A DNA stretch of 64,000 nt from contig NZ_CP031115.1 in the NCBI RefSeq assembly GCF_003568865.1, positions 248,001 to 312,000 of the forward strand. The letters are read 5' to 3'. Positions within the stretch are counted from its first letter, which is position 1, and every line of letters begins with the position of its first letter. The translations under genes and the position numbers were made by a program. The notes under the pieces are model-generated. The model was not told where the DNA came from. It searched no databases and worked only from the letters and a program-made list of their open reading frames with translations. Shown here piece by piece: positions 32,488 through 41,345 of the stretch. Origin of the DNA: Rubrobacter indicoceani (GTDB taxonomy: Bacteria; Actinomycetota; Rubrobacteria; Rubrobacterales; Rubrobacteraceae).

Positions 32488-33397
32488 TTTTCCCCTCTGG
32501 GCCTGGGTCGGGTTCACGGCCTTTATCGTTTTGCTGCTCGTGGTGGATCTCCTTGTACTCGGTCGCGGGACCCGAGAGATATCTTTCCGGTTTGCGAGCG
32601 TTCTGAGCTTGTTCTGGATCGGGGTGGCCCTGATCTTCGGGGTGATCATATTCGTCTTTGCCGGGCCGGAGCGGGGCGGTGAGTATTTCGCGGGCTACAT
32701 CGTCGAGAAAAGCCTGTCGGTGGACAATGTCTTTGTTTTCGCGCTTATCTTCGGGTACTTTGCGGTTCCGGCGCGTTATCAGTATCGGGTGCTTCTGTGG
32801 GGGATCATCGGCGCGCTCGTCCTGCGGGGGGTCTTTATCCTTGTCGGGGCGGGGCTTCTGGAACGCTACGACTGGATGGTCTACGTGTTCGGGGTGTTCC
32901 TGATCTACACCGGAATAAGGATGGCCCTCCACGACAACGCCGAGGTCAACCCGGAGAAGAACCCCGTCCTCAGGCTTGTCCGGCGCGTAGTCCCGATGAC
33001 GGACGAATTCCAGGAAGAGAACTTTTTCGTGCGCCACAAGGGGAAGCTCCTTGCGACCCCGCTCTTTGCGGTGATAGTCGTTATAGGCACGACCGACGTG
33101 GTCTTCGCCGTTGACTCCATCCCGGCCATCTTCGCCATAACAAGCTCGGCGTTTATCGTGTGGAGCGCGAACGCCTTTGCGGTTCTCGGCCTCCGTCCGC
33201 TGTACTTCATGCTCGCCGGGATGATGGAGCGGTTCGTCTACCTGAGCGTCGGGCTCTCTATCATCCTTGTCTTTGTGGGGGTGAAGTTCATCTGGGGGGA
33301 TCTCTTCGGCAAGGTGCCGATCTCGGTCTCCCTTCCGTTTATCGCCCTTGTCGTCACAGGCTCCATCGCCGCCTCGCTCTGGAAGACGCGACGCTGA
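32480..33397 (+). CDS. TerC-family membrane protein (Alx-like)
   Basis: 305 residues; the GTG at 32480 is the only usable start because a stop lies 15 bases upstream in frame. Eight or nine membrane segments are visible. TerC hallmarks are EKSLSVDNVFVFALIF and GTTDVVFAVDSIPAIFAITS, whose buried acidic residues are thought to handle metal ions. Family knowledge: TerC/Alx/MeeF proteins export Mn2+ or load it into exported enzymes. The Mn2+-type riboswitch in its leader supports that role here. Confidence 0.93.
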   Translation: MVDFPLWAWVGFTAFIVLLLVVDLLVLGRGTREISFRFASVLSLFWIGVALIFGVIIFVFAGPERGGEYFAGYIVEKSLSVDNVFVFALIFGYFAVPARYQYRVLLWGIIGALVLRGVFILVGAGLLERYDWMVYVFGVFLIYTGIRMALHDNAEVNPEKNPVLRLVRRVVPMTDEFQEENFFVRHKGKLLATPLFAVIVVIGTTDVVFAVDSIPAIFAITSSAFIVWSANAFAVLGLRPLYFMLAGMMERFVYLSVGLSIILVFVGVKFIWGDLFGKVPISVSLPFIALVVTGSIAASLWKTRR

Positions 33398-33635
33398 AAG
33401 CCCGACACCCCGCACCGTGGAACAGGCTCATGCCGGAACGCTACACCGAACCCGGACCGAAAGGAACCCCCGGAAAAGAACGCTCTCCGTCGGGGTCAGA
33501 GATCCGGCATCGTCGTGAACGTTACGCCAGCCCGGTTTCCCGAGCGTATGTTTCGTGGTAAGTCTTTTGTACACAGACAACTCTATCCGGACCTGCACGA
33601 GCTTCGGAGAGCATCAAACGGGAGGTAACAGCATC

Positions 33636-34316
33636 TTGAACTCGCTTACAAACGGCAGGACAAAGTCCGCAGCCCTGTTCGGGGCCGCTCTTGCGGGCGT
33701 TCTCGTGATCGGAACTCCGGCAAACGCTCAGGACGGACAGACCGCCACAGCCGAGCTACGTACCGGAGAGGGTGAGCCGGTCGGGACGGCGCAGTTCGTC
33801 GAAACCCCCGGCGGGGTCGAGATCACGGTAAACGTAACGGGGAACGTCGCGCCCGGTGAGCGCGGCATGCACATCCACGAGTCCGGCGACCTCTCCGACC
33901 CGGCCTTCGAGAGCGCTGGGGATCACTTCAACCCCACGGACGCCGAACACGGCTTCGACAACTCGAACGGCCCCCACGCCGGAGACCTCGACAACATCAT
34001 CGTCGCGGAGGATGGAACGGCGTCTTACAGCTACCTGAACGACCGCATCACGCTCTCCGGAGGCGAGAACGCGATCCTCGACTCCGACGGCAGCTCGCTT
34101 ATCATCCACGATATGCCCGACGACTACACGACCGACGACGACCCGGAGACCGGCCCCGGTATGTCCGGCGACCGCGTGGCTGCCGGGGAGATAGAGGGAT
34201 CTGAGAGCCTCCCGGACACCGGCGGCCCGGCCCTGCTGGTCCCGGCGGGGGCGGCCCTCGCCGCGCTCGGCGCGGGAGCCTTGCTCTTTGTGCGGAGGCT
34301 TCGCGCCCGGGCATAG
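33636..34316 (+). CDS. Sortase-anchored Cu/Zn superoxide dismutase family protein
   Basis: 226 residues from a TTG with GGGAGGT upstream. A signal peptide (1-31, cleavage after ANA) is followed by a Cu/Zn-SOD domain (about 36-188). Metal ligands are intact: H79, H81, H97, H105, H114, D117 and H158; the active-site Arg is R180. The two usual disulfide cysteines are absent (L86 and A183), and the whole protein has no cysteine. The C-terminus is LPDTG (192-196), a hydrophobic stretch and an Arg-rich end, a sortase signal. It would dismutate superoxide at the cell wall. It is 238 bases after terC. Confidence 0.87.
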   Translation: MNSLTNGRTKSAALFGAALAGVLVIGTPANAQDGQTATAELRTGEGEPVGTAQFVETPGGVEITVNVTGNVAPGERGMHIHESGDLSDPAFESAGDHFNPTDAEHGFDNSNGPHAGDLDNIIVAEDGTASYSYLNDRITLSGGENAILDSDGSSLIIHDMPDDYTTDDDPETGPGMSGDRVAAGEIEGSESLPDTGGPALLVPAGAALAALGAGALLFVRRLRARA

Positions 34317-34386
34317 AAAAGCCTGCCGGAAGTGAAACGGCCTTTCCGACGCTGAAAGCCCGACCTGCGCGCCGTAGAATAAGCCC

Positions 34387-36735
34387 ATGTTAGGACGCTA
34401 CGCTGAACTCAAGGCACAGTTGCCGCCGGAGACGATACTTTTCTACCAGGTCGGGACCTTCTTCGAGACCTTCGAGGAGGATGCGAAGAAGCTCTCCAGA
34501 GCGCTCTCCATCCGCCTGACGAGCCGCGAGGCATCGGGCGAAGGCCGCGTTCCGCTTGCCGGGGTTCCGGCTCACTCCATAAAGGAACACACGGCATCTC
34601 TGCTGCGGCAGGGTTACTCCGTCGCGCTCGCCGAGCAGCGCCCGCACCCGACAAAGCCGAAGCAGTTCACGCGGGAGATCAGCCAGGTCCTGACGCCCGG
34701 AACGGTGATAGAGGACAACGTTCTTGCGGCCGGGCGGGCAAACTACCTCGCTGCTTTCGTCGTGCGCGACGGGAGGGCCGGGGTCGCGGTCGTCGAGGCG
34801 TCGACGGGCGAATTCACCGGGACGGAGGTGGAGGAGTCAGAGCTTGCCGCCGAGCTGGAACGTTGGTCGCCCAGAGAACTCGTCGTGCCGGAGAGGACCT
34901 CCGTCGAAGACCTGCCGAAGCTGGAGGCGAGGGTCAGCCCCGCGCCGCGCTGGACGTTCGAACCCTCCGCCGGGGAGCAGTCCCTCAGGCGACACTTCGG
35001 GGTGTCGAACCTGCGCGGGTTCGACCTTCAGAGCAGCCCCGCGCTGACCGGCGCGGCGGGGGCGCTACTACAGTACCTCGCGAGCCTGCGGGCCGGGGTG
35101 GCGCCGGATCAGCTTGTAACCTTTCGTCGCTACGAACCCGGACAGACGATGCTCCTCGACGCCGCCACGAAACGGAACCTCGGGCTGGAGGGGATCATCT
35201 CCACCACCGACCGCACGAAAACCGCGATGGGCGAACGCGCCCTGCGCCGCTGGATGGAGCGTCCGCTGCTCGACGCCGACCGCATAAACCAGCGCCTCGA
35301 CGCAGTATCGTCCCTGACCGCCGACTACATGATGCGGGAGGAGGCGCGGGAACTGCTCGCGCGCATCCCGGACATCGAGCGCATAGCGACAAGGATAGTA
35401 AGGCTCTCCGCAAGTCCGAACGACCTGCTCTCGCTGCGGGGGGCGCTCGAGGCGATAGGGCCGCTCAAGGGCGCGCTCTCGAGCGTCGAAAGCCCCCTTG
35501 TAAGCCGCGCGCTCTCGGCGATGGAGGAGCCCGAGGGGGTGGGGAAGCTTATAGCTCAGGCGATCAGCGAGGCAGACGGGGAGACCATCCGGGCCGGATA
35601 CTCGACCGACCTCGACGAAGCCCGCGAGTTTCGCGCCGGGGCGCACGAGTGGCTGACCCGCTTCGAGGCCGACGAGCGTGTGAAATCGGGCCTCAAGACG
35701 CTGAAGGTCGGCTACCGCGACGGCGAGGGCTACTTTATCGAGGTCGCGGGCCGGGAGGCGAGTTCGGTCCCGGCGAACTACGAGCACCGGAAGGCGCTCA
35801 AGCACAACGCCCGCTACGTAACGGTCGAGCTGAAGGAGCACGAATCAAGGATGCTCGGGGCGCGCGACGAGGTAGAACGGATAGAGCGTGAGATCCTGGC
35901 GGAGATCCGGGCCGCCGTCAGAGAGGTCGCCCCCGACCTGCAGCGCATCGCCCGGGCCATCGCCGTCGTGGACGTGCTGGCATCCTTCGCCGCGTGCGCG
36001 ACGGAGCTCAGGTACTGTCGCCCCGAGGTCAGCGAGAGGCGCGGCGTCCGGATCACCGGCGGTCGGCATCCGGTCGTGGAGGGGAACGCCAGGGTCCCGT
36101 TTGTCCCGAACGACTCGGAGGTGGACGGGCTCTCGCGGCTCCAGATCCTCACCGGCCCGAACATGGCCGGAAAGTCCGTCTATCTCAGGCAGGTCGCCAT
36201 CATCGCGCTTATGGCCCAGGTCGGATGCTACGTCCCCGCGGATTCGGCCACGCTCGGCGTGGTGGACCGCATCTTTACCCGCGTCGGGGCGGAGGACCGG
36301 CTCGCCTCGGGGGAATCCACCTTCATGGTCGAGATGACCGAGGCCGCGAGCATCCTGAACAGCGCGACGGAGCGCTCGCTCGTTATCCTCGACGAGGTCG
36401 GACGCGGCACGTCCACCTACGACGGGATGAGCCTCGCGTGGGCCATCGCCGAATACCTCCACGACGACGTACAGTCCCTGACGCTCTTCGCGACGCACTA
36501 CCACGAACTCACCCGCCTGGAGGAAACCCTGCCGGGCTGTCGAAACTACAAGGCGGCGGTCGAGGAGACCGGCGGAGAGATAGTCTTTCTCCACCGCATC
36601 GAGCCCGGGGCTGAGTCGTCATCCTACGGCGTTCACGTCGCGCGGCTGGCGGGCCTGCCGGGTCGGGTGACGGACCGGGCCGGGGAGATCCTCTCCCGCC
36701 TCGAATCCGAAGGCGTCAAGGACTTCGCCGGATAG
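34387..36735 (+). CDS. mutS: DNA mismatch repair protein MutS
   Basis: 782 residues. The mismatch-reading motif is F25-F-E27 in the N-terminal domain. The core lever/clamp domains lead to the ATPase: Walker A GPNMAGKS (590-597), then GAEDRLASGESTFMVEM, Walker B LVILDEVGRGTSTYDG and ATHYHEL. The protein ends soon after the dimer helices, without the long C-terminal tail of E. coli MutS. It recognises mismatches and recruits MutL, encoded next. Most actinobacteria lack MutS/MutL and use NucS, so the pair is informative about lineage. Confidence 0.95.
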   Translation: MLGRYAELKAQLPPETILFYQVGTFFETFEEDAKKLSRALSIRLTSREASGEGRVPLAGVPAHSIKEHTASLLRQGYSVALAEQRPHPTKPKQFTREISQVLTPGTVIEDNVLAAGRANYLAAFVVRDGRAGVAVVEASTGEFTGTEVEESELAAELERWSPRELVVPERTSVEDLPKLEARVSPAPRWTFEPSAGEQSLRRHFGVSNLRGFDLQSSPALTGAAGALLQYLASLRAGVAPDQLVTFRRYEPGQTMLLDAATKRNLGLEGIISTTDRTKTAMGERALRRWMERPLLDADRINQRLDAVSSLTADYMMREEARELLARIPDIERIATRIVRLSASPNDLLSLRGALEAIGPLKGALSSVESPLVSRALSAMEEPEGVGKLIAQAISEADGETIRAGYSTDLDEAREFRAGAHEWLTRFEADERVKSGLKTLKVGYRDGEGYFIEVAGREASSVPANYEHRKALKHNARYVTVELKEHESRMLGARDEVERIEREILAEIRAAVREVAPDLQRIARAIAVVDVLASFAACATELRYCRPEVSERRGVRITGGRHPVVEGNARVPFVPNDSEVDGLSRLQILTGPNMAGKSVYLRQVAIIALMAQVGCYVPADSATLGVVDRIFTRVGAEDRLASGESTFMVEMTEAASILNSATERSLVILDEVGRGTSTYDGMSLAWAIAEYLHDDVQSLTLFATHYHELTRLEETLPGCRNYKAAVEETGGEIVFLHRIEPGAESSSYGVHVARLAGLPGRVTDRAGEILSRLESEGVKDFAG

Positions 36736-36791
36736 CGTAGCAGTCCGAAACGGTGATAACATGAGCCCGTCTTATCATCCGGAGGAGCCTT

Positions 36792-36869
36792 ATGTCAGAC
36801 GCAGGCCACAGACCCGGGAGAAGCCCTCTAAGCCTTCTCGCCGTATCGCCGGAGGTCGGGGTCGCGTGA
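36792..36869 (+). CDS. Leader micro-ORF before mutL
   Basis: A 25-codon frame with CCGGAGGAG just before its ATG. Its TGA overlaps the mutL GTG as GTGA. The frame differs from mutL. It may couple mutL translation to an efficient start, as seen before the SPFH and terC genes. Confidence 0.35.
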   Translation: MSDAGHRPGRSPLSLLAVSPEVGVA

Positions 36870-38479
36870 GGCCGTTTCCTCGCCTGCTGGACGGCGGTTC
36901 TTACGTTGCGGAGGAGGCGACCGGGTACGGAAACCCGGAGGGCAGGATCAGGCTGCTGCCCGTCGAGGTGGCCCACCGGATAGCGGCCGGGGAGGTTATC
37001 GAGCGTCCGGCTTCGGCGGTCAAGGAGCTTCTGGAGAACTCGCTGGACGCGGGGGCCGGACGCGTCTCGGTCGAGGTTCTGGACGGTGGTGTTTCGCTTA
37101 TCCGGGTTACGGACGATGGTTCGGGGATGGGGCCAAAGGACGCGAGGTTGTCCGTCCGGCGGCACGCTACAAGCAAGATCTCTTCCGCAGACGACCTCGC
37201 CTCCGTCCTCTCGCTCGGCTTTCGGGGCGAGGCTCTGCACGCTATCGGGGCGGTGTCGTCGCTGACCCTGACAACCCGCGAACCCCTGTCCCGGACGGGG
37301 CTCCGGGTGCTGGTCGTGGCCGGAGAACCCGTTGCGGAGGAAGCCGCCGCGCACCCGCTCGGAACAACGGTGGAGGTGCGGGATCTGTTTCTGAACCTGC
37401 CCGTCCGGCGCGGGTTTCTCGGGACCGTTCGCTCCGAGACCAGCGCGGTGATCTCGGTTGTTCAGGGCCTCGCCCTCGGTCGTCCGGACGTCGGGTTCTC
37501 TCTGAAGGTGGACGGTCGCGAACAGCTCGCCCTGCCGCCGGCCGCAGAGCTGCGCGAAAGGATCGCGCAGGTTCACGGAACCCCGCTCGCAAGGTCGCTT
37601 ATCCCCCTCGGGGACGAGGTGGTCTCCGGCCTTGTAAGCCCGCTCGCCGTAAGCTTCCCGACCCGGCGTTACCTGCACGTCACGGTCAACGGACGTGTCG
37701 TGGAGCCGGACTTTTTCGCCCCGGCGGTTTCCAAGGCCTACGCCGACCTGCTCCCGAAGGGTCGGCACCCGGCGGCCTTTCTGCGTCTGGAGCCGGGGGC
37801 GGGCGAGGTGGACGTGAACGTGCATCCGGCGAAAAGCGCGGTGCGCCTGCGCGGCGGTCGTACGGCGTACCCGCTTGTCGTCGGGGCCATCCGGAACGCG
37901 CTCGCCCTCTGGAAAGCTCCGGACTCGCCGCAGCCCCAGCCGGAAAAGGAAGTGGGCCTCTCAGTTGTCGGGCAGTTCGCCGGGCGGCTTATCGTCGCCG
38001 CAGAGGGCGAAGAGCTGATCGTCCTGGATCAGCACGGCGCCCACGAGCGCATCCTCTACGAGAAGCTGTTGAGAAACCCGCGCCAGACCCCCGTGGAGCT
38101 TGCGAGCCCGGCAACGGCCCACCTCCCCGAGGACCTCGCCCCCGAAGTCTGGAACTACGAAGGCGAACTCGGGCAGCTCGGGTTCCGCTTCGAGCCGTTC
38201 GGGGTCTCGGCGGTGCGCCTGACCCACGCGCCGGAGACGGCGGGCGACGCACCGGAGGCTCTGAGCGCCGCCCTGACTGCGCTTGTCGGCGGGGAGGACC
38301 TCGCCAAAGAACTCGCCTGCAAAGGGTCGAAGCAGTTCGGTGACTCGCTCTCGGAGGCCGAGATGAGCGGGATACTCTCCGAGTGGCGGGCCTGCGAATT
38401 CCCCGAGGTCTGTCCGCACGGACGACCCATCGTGCGTCGCATAACGCTGGACGAACTGCTCAGGGGTTTCAGCCGGTAG
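36866..38479 (+). CDS. mutL: DNA mismatch repair endonuclease MutL
   Basis: 537 residues from a GTG with GGAGGT upstream; a longer frame from 36761 includes non-conserved residues. The N-terminal GHKL ATPase has AAGEVIERPASAVKELLENS and LGFRGEAL. The C-terminal endonuclease site is D388-QHGAHERILYE (DQHxxHE-x4-E) and CPHGRP at 516-521, so it is the nicking type found in bacteria without MutH. It works with MutS. A weak hairpin with a T-run follows at about 38498-38535. Confidence 0.93.
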   Translation: MRPFPRLLDGGSYVAEEATGYGNPEGRIRLLPVEVAHRIAAGEVIERPASAVKELLENSLDAGAGRVSVEVLDGGVSLIRVTDDGSGMGPKDARLSVRRHATSKISSADDLASVLSLGFRGEALHAIGAVSSLTLTTREPLSRTGLRVLVVAGEPVAEEAAAHPLGTTVEVRDLFLNLPVRRGFLGTVRSETSAVISVVQGLALGRPDVGFSLKVDGREQLALPPAAELRERIAQVHGTPLARSLIPLGDEVVSGLVSPLAVSFPTRRYLHVTVNGRVVEPDFFAPAVSKAYADLLPKGRHPAAFLRLEPGAGEVDVNVHPAKSAVRLRGGRTAYPLVVGAIRNALALWKAPDSPQPQPEKEVGLSVVGQFAGRLIVAAEGEELIVLDQHGAHERILYEKLLRNPRQTPVELASPATAHLPEDLAPEVWNYEGELGQLGFRFEPFGVSAVRLTHAPETAGDAPEALSAALTALVGGEDLAKELACKGSKQFGDSLSEAEMSGILSEWRACEFPEVCPHGRPIVRRITLDELLRGFSR

Positions 38480-38736
38480 GCCGGAGAGAGCGGCTCCCGC
38501 GCCCCGGTCGGGATGGAACGACCCGGGACGGACTTTTCTGGGAAAGCGTGAGCCTGCGGAACAGACCCGGAAAAGAAAGAAGCATGAAATCCACGGACGG
38601 CTCGCTCTCTGCCGGGAGCGCCGAGCCTCGTTGACCTCGCCGGAAACCGGCCCGGAGAGATGCCGCGCACCGGGTGTTTCTCCCGGTCGGCCCCGGTGAG
38701 TGGTCGCCGGACGAGCAGCGGGCAGGAAAACCGTCG

Positions 38737-38787
38737 GCTACTCGTTCGACGACCAGGGTGGGGTTGCTACTCGTCGTCGACCAGGGT
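38737..38787. repeat. Imperfect tandem repeat at the 3' end of a small gene
   Basis: A 22-23-base unit occurs at 38737-38759 and 38766-38787 with a seven-base gap. The second copy encodes the last residues and stop of the 52-residue gene; the first is a decayed duplicate just downstream of it. Confidence 0.7.
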
Positions 38788-38925
38788 CTGGCCGAGGTTC
38801 AGGATAGTCGGTGCCCAGAGCCCGACGAAGATCGCCAGCTCGCGGCGCCCGCTGCGATAGAGGGATATCGAAATCAGAATCGAAGCCAGGGTGGCCCCGA
38901 TGTAAACTGCTTTTCCGCTCTCCAT
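38767..38925 (-). CDS. Small membrane protein, 52 residues
   Basis: The ATG at 38925 has AAAGGAG eight bases upstream. The product starts MESGKAVYIGATLASILISI, then a basic turn (SLYRSGRREL), a second hydrophobic segment (AIFVGLWAPTILNLGQ) and an acidic end (LVDDE). Two short membrane helices, a good ribosome site and clean codon periodicity support it. It is divergent from the gamma-glutamyltransferase gene. The family is unknown. Confidence 0.7.
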   Translation of the reverse strand: MESGKAVYIGATLASILISISLYRSGRRELAIFVGLWAPTILNLGQTLVDDE

Positions 38926-39052
38926 ACGTTCGGCTCCTTTGTTGGCTGCTTTGCTGGCCTACGTTTACCCGCACCGTTGGTCTGTAAACTGTCGGTGGGA
39001 TGTATTGTGATCCCGTTTACCTCAAAGTCTGTTGGGAAACGGAAGGGGAGAT

Positions 39053-40699
39053 ATGTTCAGAAGCGACGGGGCGGGTGCTCTGGGCCGGAAGGCCGACCTG
39101 AGGCTCGCGAGGCCGGATGTCGGGGGGCGCTCGACCGTTTACGGTCTGAAGGGCGCGGTGGCGTGCGAACACCCGCAGGCCGCCCTCTCCGGTATACGCG
39201 CTCTGGAGGCGGGTGGAACCGCCGCCGACGCCTGCGTGGCGATGGCCGCCTGCATGGCCGTTCTGGCCCCGATGACGACCGGTATGGGCGGCGACGCTTT
39301 CCTTCTTCACTACGATGCAGAGACGGGCGAGGTGACCGGGGGCGACGGCTCCGGGCGCGCTCCGAAGGCAGCCGACGCTAAGAAGCTCCGGGACGCCGGG
39401 CTGCGCGAGATGCCCGAGCGCGGCGGTCTTTCGGTGACCGTGCCGGGGGCCGTAAGGCTCTGGGAGGACGCGGCGCGGAGGCTCGGGCGGCTCCCGCTCG
39501 CCGAGCTTCTTGAACCGGCGCGCCGGTACGCCGAGGAGGGTTTCCCGGTCGCCGACGTCGTGGCGCGGTACTGGTCGGTCGCAGTGGAGCTGCTCGGACG
39601 AAACGAGGCGGCATCAAGGGCTTTCCTGCCGGGCGGCGCGGCCCCGGTCGCGGGTGAGACGATGCGCCTGCCGGACATGGCCGCGACGCTGGAGAGGATC
39701 ATAGAGGGCGGGGCCGATGCGTTCTACGGCGGCGAGGTCGCCTCGCGCATCGTCCGGTCGGTCGGGGAGGAGGGCGGTTTTCTCTCTGTGGAAGACCTCG
39801 AAGACCACGAGACGCTCTGGGTGGACTCTATCTCGACGGACTACCGGGGCGTAACAGTTCACGAGCTGCCGCCGCCGGGTCAGGGGATAGCCGCGATAGA
39901 GCTATTAAACATCCTTGAGGGCTTCGATGCGGCGGGCTTCGACCCGCTCTCCGCCGAGAGGGTCCACCACGAGGTCGAGGCGAAGAAGCTGGCCTTCCGC
40001 GACCTGTTCGAGAAGGTCGGCGACCCGGACTTCTCGCACGTCCCGACCGAAGAGCTCGTGAGCAAGAGCTACGCCGCAAAGCTCCGCCGCGAGATAGACC
40101 CGAACCGGGCGAGCGTGGCAAACCACGGACCCGCGCTCGGCGACGATACAACGTACCTGTGCGCGGTGGACGCCGAGGGGAACGGCTGCTCGTTTATAAA
40201 CAGCGTCTACATGGGCTTCGGGAGCGGGGTCGTGGCCGGGGGTACGGGCGTCGCGCTGCAGAACCGGGGACACTCCTTCCGGCTCATCCCGGGGCATCCA
40301 AACGAGCTTGCACCGGGGAAAAGGCCGCTGCACACCATCATCCCCGGCCTCGCGACAAAAGACGGAGGCCTCTACGCGACCTTCGGCAACATGGGCGGGC
40401 CGATGCAGCCGCAGGGACACGCTCAGGTTGTCTCAAACCTCATGGACCACGGCCTGTCGGCGCAGGAGGCCGTGGACCATCCCCGCCACTTCCACGACCA
40501 CCTGGACGACACCCTGCTCGTCGAGGGGCGGTTGCCGGAGGCCGAGGTGGAGAAGCTCCGCCGGATGGGACACAACGTGGAGGTCGGCTCGGACTACATA
40601 ATCCCCGTCGGCGGGGCGCAGGTTATCGTCGTGGGTGAAAACGGGGTGCGCTCGGCGGGGAGCGACCCGCGCAAGGACGGATGCGCTCTGGCGCAGTAA
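39053..40699 (+). CDS. Gamma-glutamyltransferase family protein
   Basis: 548 residues from the ATG at 39053, which has GGAAGGGGAG upstream. This is an Ntn-hydrolase that autocleaves before its catalytic Thr; the predicted site is before T366 in LGDDTTYLCAVDAEGNG. The N-terminal VACEHPQAALSGIRALEAGG and GMGGDAFLLHYDAETG segments and the late FGNMGGPMQPQGHAQVV are family motifs. No signal peptide is seen, so it is probably cytoplasmic. It may hydrolyse gamma-glutamyl compounds or glutaryl-like amides; the substrate is unknown. Confidence 0.9.
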   Translation: MFRSDGAGALGRKADLRLARPDVGGRSTVYGLKGAVACEHPQAALSGIRALEAGGTAADACVAMAACMAVLAPMTTGMGGDAFLLHYDAETGEVTGGDGSGRAPKAADAKKLRDAGLREMPERGGLSVTVPGAVRLWEDAARRLGRLPLAELLEPARRYAEEGFPVADVVARYWSVAVELLGRNEAASRAFLPGGAAPVAGETMRLPDMAATLERIIEGGADAFYGGEVASRIVRSVGEEGGFLSVEDLEDHETLWVDSISTDYRGVTVHELPPPGQGIAAIELLNILEGFDAAGFDPLSAERVHHEVEAKKLAFRDLFEKVGDPDFSHVPTEELVSKSYAAKLRREIDPNRASVANHGPALGDDTTYLCAVDAEGNGCSFINSVYMGFGSGVVAGGTGVALQNRGHSFRLIPGHPNELAPGKRPLHTIIPGLATKDGGLYATFGNMGGPMQPQGHAQVVSNLMDHGLSAQEAVDHPRHFHDHLDDTLLVEGRLPEAEVEKLRRMGHNVEVGSDYIIPVGGAQVIVVGENGVRSAGSDPRKDGCALAQ

Positions 40700-40746
40700 A
40701 GTAGGCGGGCAAGTCCCGTCCAACTTCTGAAAGGAAACCCAGACCC

Positions 40747-41253
40747 ATGACTCCGGCACAGGCTACACCTGCCAGAAGGGTAGCGTTATCGGGGGTACTC
40801 GGTGCGCTGTACGTCGTGCTCTCGCTGCTCGTCGCGCCGTTCGCCTTCGGGCCGGTGCAGTTCCGTCTCGGGGAGGTCCTGAAGCCGCTTGTAATAAAGT
40901 ACCCTATCGCCATCCCCGCGCTCGGGATCGGGACGGCGATAGTCAACCTCTTCTCGCCGTTTATCGGGACGCTGGAGCTTCTTTTCATGCCGCTCGTGGA
41001 CATGACCGGCGGCGTTCTGTGCTGGTTTATCGCGAGCAGGGTTCCGGGGAAGGTCGGGACGTATCTGGCCTCTGTCGTCTACGCGCTCGTCATCTCCGCC
41101 GGGGTCGGGGTGGTGCTGACGGTCTTTGTGGGGCTGCCGTACCTCGTGGCCTTTGCCACGGTCGCGGTATCTGAGGTTATCCTTCTCGTCGTGGGCAACG
41201 CCGTTTTCGTGGAGCGGGTCTGGGACCGGCGTCACGGCCGGGGACCGGCCTGA
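40747..41253 (+). CDS. queT: QueT-type queuosine precursor transporter (ECF S component)
   Basis: 168 residues, ATG preceded by GAAAGGAAA. Five or six membrane segments. GPVQFRLGEVLKPL and ALGIGTAIVNLFSPFIG, followed by ELLFMPLVDMTGGVL, are typical of the QueT family, substrate-binding proteins of energy-coupling-factor transporters for queuosine precursors. The ECF ATPases are not here and are probably shared. It is upstream of the queF gene, with an Nramp-like transporter between. No recognisable preQ1 riboswitch precedes it. Confidence 0.8.
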   Translation: MTPAQATPARRVALSGVLGALYVVLSLLVAPFAFGPVQFRLGEVLKPLVIKYPIAIPALGIGTAIVNLFSPFIGTLELLFMPLVDMTGGVLCWFIASRVPGKVGTYLASVVYALVISAGVGVVLTVFVGLPYLVAFATVAVSEVILLVVGNAVFVERVWDRRHGRGPA

Positions 41254-41254
41254 T

Positions 41255-41341
41255 CTCCCGTTCCGCTCTCTGTCCCGTTTGAGTCTGAGCGGATTATTGC
41301 GTTTAATGCGGTTCTGAGCCGGGGGAGACGGGAACGGGGGA
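41255..41341 (+). promoter_or_regulatory. Leader hairpin that can hide the Nramp-like gene ribosome site
   Basis: Eleven bases after the queT stop (TCTCCCGTTCC, 41255-41265) can pair with GGAACGGGGGA (41331-41341), with one wobble pair. The right arm is the Shine-Dalgarno of the next ATG. A 65-base inner region could form further stems. This suggests translational control, for example by a ligand, a protein or temperature. Confidence 0.45.
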
Positions 41342-41345
41342 TCTT

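Noticed and set aside
40700-40746. A possible preQ1 riboswitch before queT
   Set aside because: The 47-base gap has one small hairpin (GGCGGG/CCCGTC) but no preQ1-I, II or III signature.
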